This document shows, piece by piece, positions 55,852-64,000 of a stretch of 64,000 nt of DNA. Each line of letters starts with the position of its first letter. The stretch's first letter is position 1. Position numbers and translations under genes: made by a program. This stretch comes from Pestalotiopsis fici W106-1 (Eukaryota; Ascomycota; Sordariomycetes; Amphisphaeriales; Sporocadaceae), in the NCBI RefSeq assembly GCF_000516985.1, contig NW_006917093.1:248001-312000 (forward strand), read 5' to 3'. Under the pieces are notes generated by a model, which did no database searches, was not told where the DNA came from, and saw only the letters and a program-made list of their open reading frames with translations.

Positions 55852-58370
55852 ATGTCTGGTCACAACATGGCTGCGCCTGGCTTCGGCCAGACGCACGACC
55901 CCTTTGCCGATTTGTCCAAGTACGACGAAGAGCTGGAAGCATTGAATTTTGAGGATACGTATGATGGCCTTGGCGATAAGCTCGACGAGACCGACGACGC
56001 GTTCAACGACGATACTTTTGGTGGCGAAGATGCCTTCTCGTCTGCTCCGGTTGGCAAGGATTTTGACTTCTTTGGTGCTACATCCAAGGTCGCCGATGCT
56101 ATGGAGGAGGAGCATGCTCGTTTCAGCCGCCATCAGCCTTTCGGGAAGGCTCCCTCTTCCGCGAGCCATGCTGCAGCAACTGGCTCTTATCACGGATATG
56201 CGCCTTATCCTACGGCCCAGAAGGCCACTCGCAGTGGTTACGAGAAATATCAGGATCCAGAGCCTGTCGCTGATCTCCAGGTTGATGCTTCCATCTGGGG
56301 CACGGCGCCCAAGCAACCGACCCCTGCCGCCCAGCCAGCACCACAAGCTGCCAGTCGCAAGGTCATGAGCCTCGAGGAGGTCGAGGCAGCAATGCGTGCC
56401 CAGTCTGCACCCAAGGCCACGCCCGTCCAGCAGCCTCCTCAGGGTCACTACCAGACTCAGCAGCCGCACCTTCAGCATCCTCGCCAAGATTTTACCGATA
56501 TTCGTTACGCCCAGCAGGAGCAGCTTCATGCCCAAGGCTTCCCTGCTCACGATACTCGACAGTCTCAGCAACCTCAGATGGGAGGTCCGCATGGTCATCC
56601 GATCACCATTCTGCAGCGACCGTCATCCAAGCATGCCGCGCCGACCGTCCCCAGCCCACTGGCACAGCCGGCAGACTCTCCTGCACAGCACCACCAGCCT
56701 ACGGTTACACCCACTCAAATCCTGCAGAACCCCAATCGCTTGTCGGGTGATGCTGCGCGTCTCGGACAACCTTCTCACAAAGCACAAAACTCCTTCTCTC
56801 GCCAGGGACCAGCCGTGCCTGCAGGCCAATTGGCCAATTTGTCGGAGCACGAGAAGGCAGCTTTCCTCGATGCTGAGGCCAGACGTGCTAAGCGCAACCA
56901 CAAGATCCATATGCTGTCTCGCGACAATGGCTTGATGACACCCCACGATAAGAGCTTCATCACTCGAATCCAGCTTCAGCAATTGATGTCTGCAATTGGC
57001 GATTCTACAGAGGCTGGATCCGATGCTGCCCTGGGCGAGGACTTTTACTATCAAGTTCACAGCTCCCTCAAGGCTGTCAACCGTCCCAATCCCAACCAGC
57101 CTCTCAGCAACTTTGCCCAGACATATTTGTTCCAGACCGGCAATCGTCATGGTGGTATGAGACGTCATGGTCGTGGCCCAGAGAACCATGTCCAGCGTAT
57201 GGAGCAGCAAGTGCAGCGCGCCGTTGAGGCTGCCAAGAATAAGCCAAAGAACAAGCAGCTCGTCATTGAGGGCAGTCTTGGCAAGATCTCTTTCAGTAAC
57301 GCAAAGACGCCCAAGCCCCTACTAAATATCAAGCGCACTGAGAGTACTGGAGATGCACGACCTGGAAGTGCTCAGCGTGCTGTCAGTGTCAATGACCGCA
57401 AGGTGGCTCTTCGCGCGATTGAGAATGTCTACACCATTCTCATGAAGATGGAGGATCATGAAAGAACCATGCCGCCTCCTTCCCCCAATCCGAGCCCTGA
57501 ACTCATTCAACAGCAAGCTGAATGGCAGGCTACGGCGGAGAAGCTGAATGGACAGCTCTGGGATGCGCTCAAGGTCCATGAGCAAATTGACCCTAGACAG
57601 GTGCACCCATTTATCACCTTCCTGTCGTACCCCAAGGGCAAGAAGGCCATTCCTCGGGCTTTCCGACAACTTAGCCATGAGCAGCGGACGACTATTCTCA
57701 CCTTGATCATTGTTCACCTTGACCAGCTGGATGTTGTGCAAGGCGCTCAAGTCCAGTCTGGAGAGCCTATCAACCTTTCCGCCAACATCCGTGAGAGTAT
57801 CGACTTGTTTTCCATGGCTGTGATGCCTCAGCTCTTTAATCTTTTGGCAGATGCCGAGCTGCAGATTATCACTGCTGTCCTCAGTATCATCATTCAGCGC
57901 CTCAACATTGACACAATTGCTCGGACTCGCGTCGGCATCTCCATGCTGACCATGATCCTCAGCCGAGCCGAGATCATCAAGCAGAGTGGCCATGCCAATG
58001 AGCAACTGTGGCAGCAATGGTACCAAACTCCTACTCCTTTGTTGCAAATAATTGTAAAATGATACCTAACATTGTGACTAGGGCTGCTACTTTCAACGGT
58101 TTCTTTAACCACCTGGAGCCAACTCTCCCTAGCATCTTCCCGGGCACCGTCACGTCTGGAGAAGACATCTACGTCTGGCAGTTCCTGGCTGCCATTGGTA
58201 TTGGTGCCAGTCCCGAAGAGCAGCAGAGACTTGTCCTTGCTGTGAAGGACCGCGTTATGGATACCGTGGCCATGTCCAAGGCATTGCCAGCTGATATGGC
58301 CAAGCAGCGCCTTGATAATGTCAACCTCTTCATGCGATCCATTGGCTTGGACGTAGAGCTACTCCAGTAG
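55852..58370 (+). CDS. PAT1: mRNA decapping activator PAT1
   Basis: P-body scaffold that links deadenylated mRNA to the Lsm1-7 ring, Dhh1 and decapping enzyme. Exons 55852-58019 and 58082-58370 give 818 aa. The N-terminus has the conserved acidic FEDTYDGLGDKLDETDDAFN segment, followed by a Gln/Pro-rich disordered region (about 120-330). Then come MTPHDKSFITRIQLQQLMS, YYQVHSSLKAVNRPNPNQPL and the helical C-terminal domain (about 500-818), which binds Lsm1-7 and Dcp2 in yeast. The single late intron (58020-58081, donor GTACCA, acceptor ACTAG) restores the frame QQW-AATFNGFF; without it the protein would end 14 codons into the intron, losing the conserved tail. The donor is weak, so some read-through is conceivable. 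Confidence 0.93.
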
Positions 58371-59023
58371 GAAGAGCGGCTCTAGGAGTTTTAAAATCTC
58401 CAATGTATATTGAAAGAGTACAGAGTACAGCCTTTCCGCATTGGGAAGATCAAAATGCAGGACCTGTAGGAAGAAGTCTTAATCTGAAAACAGGCTCATG
58501 TCATGACTGACATGGTAAGGTCGCCTGCGTGCATCAATCATTGATCTATTGGGATCAGCACCCGACCGACCGACTGACTGACTGGTTCCTGGGCTATAGA
58601 ACGAAGCTCAAGGCATTGTTCTAATGGAACACAGACGGGATGGCGAGGGTGGTTTCGAAGTTGCACGGGAATATGATGAAAAACGCAGAAGAGTAGAGAT
58701 CTAGAAAGCTTTCTTCACGAGCACTAGATGCAAAGCATGGGCCAAGGCCCCAAACAATGTTGTCAGAATAGTTGATTTTATATTAAGCAGTAAACCGCGC
58801 CTTCAATAGGAATAAAAATTCCTTCAACCACAATTCCTTCATGTCCCTCTAAACGCCTTGTTCAATGCCATGTATAAACGCCTGTCGATGCAAGTTCCTC
58901 AACCCTTTTAAGCCTGACACATCAAGGATCCCCCATGTTTTTTGTACCAACAATGGCAAAGTGTTGAATGGTGTCACCCACTCGAGTCAACAGGTCGGCC
59001 AGATATCTACCGTCTTTGACGCC
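58371..59023. other. Convergent intergenic spacer
   Basis: 650 bp between PAT1 (plus) and RPC5 (minus) stop codons. Contains a short gactgactgact-type repeat near 58563-58583. No gene seen. Confidence 0.55.
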
Positions 59024-60346
59024 TTAATCAATCTCCATTGCATTGTCTTTGGTGGATGCCTTGGCCTTTGCTGTTGGTGCCCTTCTTGCTGCTGCCGTCG
59101 TCCCAGTGCTGGCAGAAGCAGCAGCAGCCGTGCCCGTGGCTGCTCTTCCTTTGCCCTTGGCAGCAGCAGAAGCCGTCTTCTTGCCGTCGGCATCCACCTT
59201 GCCCTCCTCGACCACGTCTTCGGGCTTGATGCCAGGCAGCGCAGTGGTTCCGTAGCCCTCTAGCACGCCCTCCTTGTCCTTGCCCGCAACACCGCGCAGG
59301 TAATCCTCCTCGCTCCACCGCGTCTGCAGCCGCATGGCCTTGCTCTGCAGGTCGCCCTTTTCGTCCTCGTCCAGCTTAACGTCCAATGCCTTGCCCTTGC
59401 CCTTGCCGGCGTCCTGGGCGGCCTGCTGGAACTCTGGAGACCGGTAGATGAGCGTCTTTTGGTACAGCTCCCAGGCCTCGTCCTTGTCGTCCTCGACGTA
59501 CTTTAGCCTCTGCCAGTGCTCCATCTGCACCTGGCGCAGCCGGTCGGCCATGGTCTCGGTGCTGGGCTGGTCGCCGCCGGCGGTCGACTTGATGGTCATG
59601 GTAATGGCCTTGGGCGCGGGCGCGGGACCGCCAGCGCTGGATCCGTCCTTGGCGAGACCTGGTCCCTGGCCGGGGCCATCGCGCGGACGGGTCAGGCGGT
59701 CCTGTTCCGTTGCGGCGTCGAGGTGGTGAAGTTGCGGGCGCAGCTGAATTTCCGACTGGGCGGGCGTGAGGTGTAGATTGCCTCCCTTGAAGACTCCAAC
59801 CATCCACCGGCACTCGTTGTCGCCAAAGTCGGCGTTGCGACCGGCGTACTGGCCACCCAGCGTTTGGGTGCGAAGGACCTGGTCGCGGCGCACCGCCTCG
59901 GTCCAGTCATATGTGTCGCGATCCTCCTCCTTACGGGGGCGGCCGGCGCGCGGGGCGGGCACGCCGACGCCGAAACCACCCGCCAGACCGTGACTACCAC
60001 CGTTCTTTTGGTTCATGCTGCGCGTTAGGGCCTGACCCCAGCGCATGCCCTTGTCGCGATCGTAGGAGCCATCGTGGTAGCTGAGGGGCACGTCGACCTC
60101 GATCATGCCCGAGCTGGGCTTGATGCGCACCTCGGAGAGGGTCTGGAAAGGTTCACGCGTCGGGCCTTGCTTGTTGGGGTGCTGCAGGATTAGAATCTTG
60201 CGCGTCGACGTCGGCGGCTGGTTGCTAAAGACGGCGTAGGATGAGACGATGGGGTCGGAATCGTCGTTGTCGTTGTTGCTGGTAGAGGTGGAAGGGTCGA
60301 TTGGGTCGGCCGCAGGGGACGCCGGCGGGGGGGCATCGACGTCCAT
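59024..60346 (-). CDS. RPC5: RNA polymerase III subunit RPC5 (yeast Rpc37 homologue)
   Basis: Subunit of the Pol III Rpc37-Rpc53 subcomplex involved in initiation, termination and reinitiation in the nucleus. Intron-free, 440 aa from ATG 60346 (MDVDAPPPASP). The Sin/RPC5 domain is recognisable: VSSYAVFSNQPP, LILQHPNKQG, EVRIKPSSGMIEVDVPL, then QTLGGQYAG and NLHLTPAQSEIQLRPQLHHLD. A shorter conserved piece (MADRLRQVQMEHWQRLKYVE) follows. The last 75 residues are Ala/Lys/Gly low complexity, which produces long GC-rich shadow frames on the other strand. The nearby tRNA genes are Pol III templates, but the adjacency is probably coincidental. Confidence 0.92.
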   Translation of the reverse strand: MDVDAPPPASPAADPIDPSTSTSNNDNDDSDPIVSSYAVFSNQPPTSTRKILILQHPNKQGPTREPFQTLSEVRIKPSSGMIEVDVPLSYHDGSYDRDKGMRWGQALTRSMNQKNGGSHGLAGGFGVGVPAPRAGRPRKEEDRDTYDWTEAVRRDQVLRTQTLGGQYAGRNADFGDNECRWMVGVFKGGNLHLTPAQSEIQLRPQLHHLDAATEQDRLTRPRDGPGQGPGLAKDGSSAGGPAPAPKAITMTIKSTAGGDQPSTETMADRLRQVQMEHWQRLKYVEDDKDEAWELYQKTLIYRSPEFQQAAQDAGKGKGKALDVKLDEDEKGDLQSKAMRLQTRWSEEDYLRGVAGKDKEGVLEGYGTTALPGIKPEDVVEEGKVDADGKKTASAAAKGKGRAATGTAAAASASTGTTAAARRAPTAKAKASTKDNAMEID

Positions 60347-60948
60347 GGTGCTTCTTATGTATTTATTGTTTTGTGTCCGACTGGGGCCTTTCTATGATTT
60401 GGTCTATGTTATTGTATTCGAGGTGAGTCAATGGGCACGCTGCTCTTTGGCCGCATGTGTTGGAGTTGAGCTTGCCGACATGGAAATTTTAGCGGGGTCT
60501 GGGGGCCATTGGCTTATCGTAGAACGTGGGGCTTATCGTGCCGGTATTCATGTCAAATCTACAGAATGATCCTGTCCAACGTATCAATCAGTATATTGGT
60601 GAATTGCCTTCCCCCTTACAAACTTGATATTAGAGCAATTGCACTTGATTCATATTTCTCTGTTTCAAGAGTCTTGAAAATAACATAGGTCCCTACGTAA
60701 TGCCCGAGTAAACCAACGACCACCAAGGTTAGTTTGCCGTTGTTCCAAGACAAGGGCTCCTCTCACGAGCAATTCACATGATCGAACACCTCGGAGAACG
60801 TTGAAAGCTGTGCCTTTTACCTCATTTAATTTATTGAGCAACCTTTCGTTGAGTTGGTGTTCAAAAACGAACCCGCTTCCTCGTATACATGAATATTGAA
60901 CATGGCCAAAAACTACAACCACATCCATCCCACAAAAACGCAAAAATA
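60347..60948. other. Spacer between RPC5 and the tRNA genes
   Basis: 600 bp with the RPC5 promoter. Runs of A at about 60934-60946 (T runs on the minus strand) form the terminator of the adjacent tRNA. No gene seen. Confidence 0.5.
60934..60946 (-). terminator. Pol III oligo-T terminator of tRNA-Ala
   Basis: On the minus strand two runs of five T lie within 15 nt after the tRNA 3' end, a standard Pol III terminator. Confidence 0.6.
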
Positions 60949-61032
60949 TGGAGAAGCTGGGAATCGAACCCAGAACCTTTTCCATGCTTTATCGCATGCT
61001 AAGGAAACGTCATACCACTAGACCACATCCCC
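60949..61032 (-). tRNA. tRNA-Ala (AGC) with 12-nt intron
   Basis: 84 nt on the minus strand, including A73. Acceptor GGGGATG pairs with CTTCTCC, including the G3-U70 wobble that defines tRNA-Ala; position 6-67 is a U-U mismatch. D stem GTC/GAC, anticodon stem TTTCC/GGAAA, T arm CTGGG-TTCGATT-CCCAG. The anticodon AGC is at 60998-61000, and a 12-nt intron (60985-60996) lies one base 3' of it, the standard tRNA intron site. The D arm (GGTCTAGTGGTATGA) is of the kind usually seen in tRNA-Pro/Gly rather than tRNA-Ala, which makes the gene unusual. Identity rests on anticodon and G3-U70. Confidence 0.85.
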
Positions 61033-61520
61033 GGGGGTATTTACTGTTGAAGACCAGTTGGAATCATTGTTGAATGATTGGATGATGGCGGGAAGCATAA
61101 TAGGGTATAGGTCGACGGTGTTACGTACGGGATGGGAATTGGGACAAATTAGGGGTCCACCAGGAAATTTACATTAGACGAGGAAGTACTAGGTAGATTA
61201 GGTGGTTCGAAGCTATGCAGATGAGATGGAGCGAGAGAGCGGTGAGTGTCTAATAAGTCGGGACGTGTTGGGGAAGATTTCAAAATTAGACAAGACGAAT
61301 CAAGGCCATACATGTCAACTATGTATTTTGTGCCGGACTACTGCGAGACGTGACTGGCATAAAGATTTGGTTCCATTATACATGTGTAGGATGTAGACGG
61401 TTGTAGAAGAAGAGAGACGGATAACAAACTTGAATAATAAGAAAAAGCATGTGCCCAGGTGGGATTAAGAGTTTGCTAACATGACCAAAAAGTATACAAT
61501 GACGAAAAGGGCAAAAGAAT
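61033..61520. other. Spacer between the two tRNA genes
   Basis: About 490 bp, AT-rich, with A runs just left of the next tRNA (minus-strand T runs, terminator). No gene seen. Confidence 0.5.
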
Positions 61521-61618
61521 TGCTCAGCCACAGGATTGAACTGAGGACCTTCGCATAACTTGATATTCTCTTTTGAAGAATATTAGTACGACGCTCTAAC
61601 CAACTGAGCTAGCCGAGC
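61521..61618 (-). tRNA. tRNA-Ile (AAT) with 24-nt intron
   Basis: 98 nt on the minus strand including A73. Acceptor GCTCGGC pairs with GCTGAGC (one G-U), D stem GCTC/GAGC, anticodon stem TCGTA/TGCGA, anticodon AAT at 61582-61584 (A34-A35-T36). A 24-nt intron (61557-61580) starts one base 3' of the anticodon. The T arm CTCAG-TTCAATC-CTGTG has one U-U mismatch. B-box GTTCAATCC is good. T runs follow the 3' end on the minus strand. By anticodon it decodes AUU/AUC isoleucine codons after inosine modification. Confidence 0.88.
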
Positions 61619-64000
61619 AATGTTGGTTGATGGAAAGTTGAGCTTATTTCAACTTGAGTTGAAATTGCAAGAAGAGAAAATTCTTTCCCCAAATGCTGAT
61701 CCCGACATGTCCGTGATCGGTGCGTAATCCTGTTCGTGGGGTTGAGATGGAGCCGGCAGTCACCTAGCTTCCCGAAATGGCATCGATAAATGTGTGACTA
61801 AAATGCAAGACAGTGGAGTATTTTCTCCAAACTCCAACTCTCATGAGTGTGCATAGTGTGGTACGTAGAACAAGAACAGGATAGATACAACAAGCACTTT
61901 GAATCAAGGTATTATTTCACAATCTTTTGGGCTTGGGCTGGAGATGAATTTTTCAACTCTAGTCATGATTGTTATCTCCTTTGTACGTCGCAAGGTTTCG
62001 GCGCCATGTCCCAATATTTTCCTTTTCCTGAAAGTTTACATGGCAAGCCTGGGTTATCTATCCGATATCGTCGCATGTTGTGACCGCCGAGCAAGCACAT
62101 GCAAAAACAGAAACCCAATGTCCGAGCCTAGGTGCTCATCCGAGTCTCAGACGCAGACCTTGTTTTGAAGAGAATAATAGCCACAGTCTATAGCCGACTC
62201 TGCGCGGCTCGGAGTAATTTTTTAAAACATTACCATGATTCTCTTACGTCAAGGGAAGAAGGCAAAATGACATTTCCATATTGCGAATTATAACCGCTCC
62301 TTTGATGTGCTGATGAGATAATATCTCGCCACCTTGACTGCTCGCCTCGATCACGAAAAGTGTTTGGCAAAGCATCTTGCGTCTAGTTTGTCATGTCCGC
62401 CGAGGCTCTGATATCATTTCCGAACAAGATATCAACTTCACGATGTCAAGGGTCGCTGTTGCTGGACCCCTGCAAGAGGTACTATACCTTTTAGTATTCT
62501 ATCTTGGATGCTGCTGGTAGACGTTGTTGAAGAACAGCCTCCCAGAAATAGTTACACGTCTTCAAATGGGTGCCTCCCTGGAGTGGGATGGCTTTAGCCT
62601 TGCCCACCACTACGTCTGCGTCTCTGAACGCTTCCGTATAGATATATGGAGTAGGTAGGTCGCGGCTACCAGTGCTACCATAACTTACCAACCATCATCC
62701 CTCCCATTGATGGCGACAAAACTGTGGACTTCCATGCCACTTGCAGCAGCAGCATCAGCTGAAAAATCGTTGGCTTGTTCAGATCATCCCACATATCTCC
62801 CAGCTGTCCTTCAACGATAATTTCGAAAAGATAGAGATTCATAATACTCTATATCTTCATGTCCATCTCCCCACAATGGTCTCATCACTACGTGATACGA
62901 CGAAAGACTGGGACAATGCTGGGCATCGACATTAAGTGGTCCAGCCACGCATCGGCAGGGTTGGGATTCAACGGTGGCTAGCCACTTGTGATGTTGGAAG
63001 GAGAGGGTGTATCCGAACCAAATTTGAACTACAGAACATAAGCGAGGATTCGTGACTAGGATGCCATGCAGACATCACATTACCGAGAGGCCAAGAAAAC
63101 GAGTCGACTTTGGCGAGCTTCAGAATGCTGGGAAAAGTCCTTATCAAATCGCAAATGGCTAGGCCTAGGAAAAAGGACGCCGTTTTCTGCAATGCCTAAT
63201 GCAAACGTGCCGGTGCGGAGTACATGTTTGCCAAGCAAAGATGTTTCCTTCTCCAGACCGTACGGGTTTGTATAATGCCTTTCGACGTGGGATGCATGGT
63301 AAACTACGACTTTGCTAGATCCCGAGCAAAAGGCCTCAACAAAGGTGCAGCAAAATATGTGTTGGTTGCCATGCACAAATGTGATGTCATTCGACTATTC
63401 AGGAAGTTCTTGATCGTATCGACGACCCAAGGCCTCCCACGCGAAATGGGACTGTGTGGGGGAACAAACGTCGCGCCCAGGAATCAATGCAATGGTTCGC
63501 ATAATCAAGGTTTGTCCGCCGTCACGGCAATGATGAGCCTCTTCTCCGCCGGGCGGCAACGCATCGATCCATTTCATCTGCAGCTCATCCCAAATACCGG
63601 CTGTTGACATGCTTGCGACCAAGACCTGGCCGTGGGTCTCGTGCCGTGGAGGCTATATACGATCTCGACTATCGCTCCACACTACCCGACGGGGTGCGAG
63701 ATGCGGGCAAGTTGGTGCAACTGTGAGGGGAGGGATTGGATAAGGGCAGCAAAGCAGCACAGTAAAGACAGCTCTCGCCCTTCAAATATCTTGGAGAGTT
63801 CAAGACAGTCCCCAAACTCGCGCTACTTGAGCTGGCCAGAAGTGGAAGCTCAAGGGTCGTTATCATCCCCACCACTACGCGTTCACGCACATGGGGACGA
63901 AACCACGACCTTCCGAAAGCGTCCCTAGGCGCCCAGGGTCCGACGGTGCGCCGGCCAATCGCGCCCAGCTGCCCCAATTACTGCTTTCATTTACATGCAA
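61619..64000. other. Intergenic region to window end, no gene seen
   Basis: 2.4 kb. Frames are short (under 130 codons), overlap on both strands and lack motifs, signal peptides or a credible splice pattern. A gene may begin beyond the window edge. No further tRNA found. Confidence 0.45.

Noticed and set aside
59028..59776. Several plus-strand frames opposite RPC5
   Set aside because: Shadows of the Ala/Lys low-complexity tail and GC-rich codons of RPC5.

Overview
This window is nuclear DNA of a filamentous ascomycete. The evidence is short spliceosomal introns (about 50-190 bp) with GTAAGT/GTGAGT donors, single-gene transcription units on both strands, a C:G-biased third codon position, tRNA genes with introns just 3' of the anticodon, and an AT-saturated transposon that looks mutated by RIP (repeat-induced point mutation). 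The protein set (group III G-alpha, Zn2Cys6 regulator, GT15, MME1-type carrier, ERG1) fits Sordariomycetes, probably Hypocreales. The order is an inference; the sequence does not name the species.

Layout. 1-5.1 kb: flank without genes, then a dead 3.8 kb hAT-like transposon with an intact 8-bp target-site duplication and TIRs. 5.5-15 kb: four plus-strand accessory or metabolic genes (secreted GH92 alpha-mannosidase, Zn2Cys6 factor, short-chain dehydrogenase, epoxide-hydrolase-like alpha/beta hydrolase). 15.3-23 kb: minus-strand glycogen phosphorylase and a GNA3-type G-alpha subunit, with a doubtful small ORF between. 23-33.4 kb: a roughly 10 kb gene-poor stretch holding a 100-N assembly gap; the gap cuts a candidate small secreted protein gene, and weak coding-like fragments lie nearby. 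33.4-60.4 kb: dense housekeeping genes: an SH3 protein, PEX12, ALG5, ERG1, a PPR protein, an MME1-type carrier, IMP2, a GT15 mannosyltransferase, PAT1 and RPC5. 60.9-61.6 kb: two intron-containing tRNA genes (Ala-AGC, Ile-AAT). 61.6-64 kb: nothing recognisable.

Functional themes. GNA3-type G-alpha is known in fungi to act upstream of adenylate cyclase, and glycogen phosphorylase is a classic cAMP-responsive target, but here they are only neighbours. ALG5 and the GT15 enzyme build N- and O-glycans, and the GH92 enzyme trims alpha-mannose. PPR, MME1 and IMP2 lie consecutively on the same strand and all point to the mitochondrion. PAT1 (mRNA decay) and RPC5 (Pol III) serve RNA metabolism, and Pol III would transcribe the tRNA genes beside RPC5. 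No biosynthetic cluster, CRISPR array, rRNA gene or clearly undescribed system could be shown. The most unusual items are the gap-broken secreted-protein gene, the TSD-flanked RIP-killed hAT element and the atypical tRNA-Ala.
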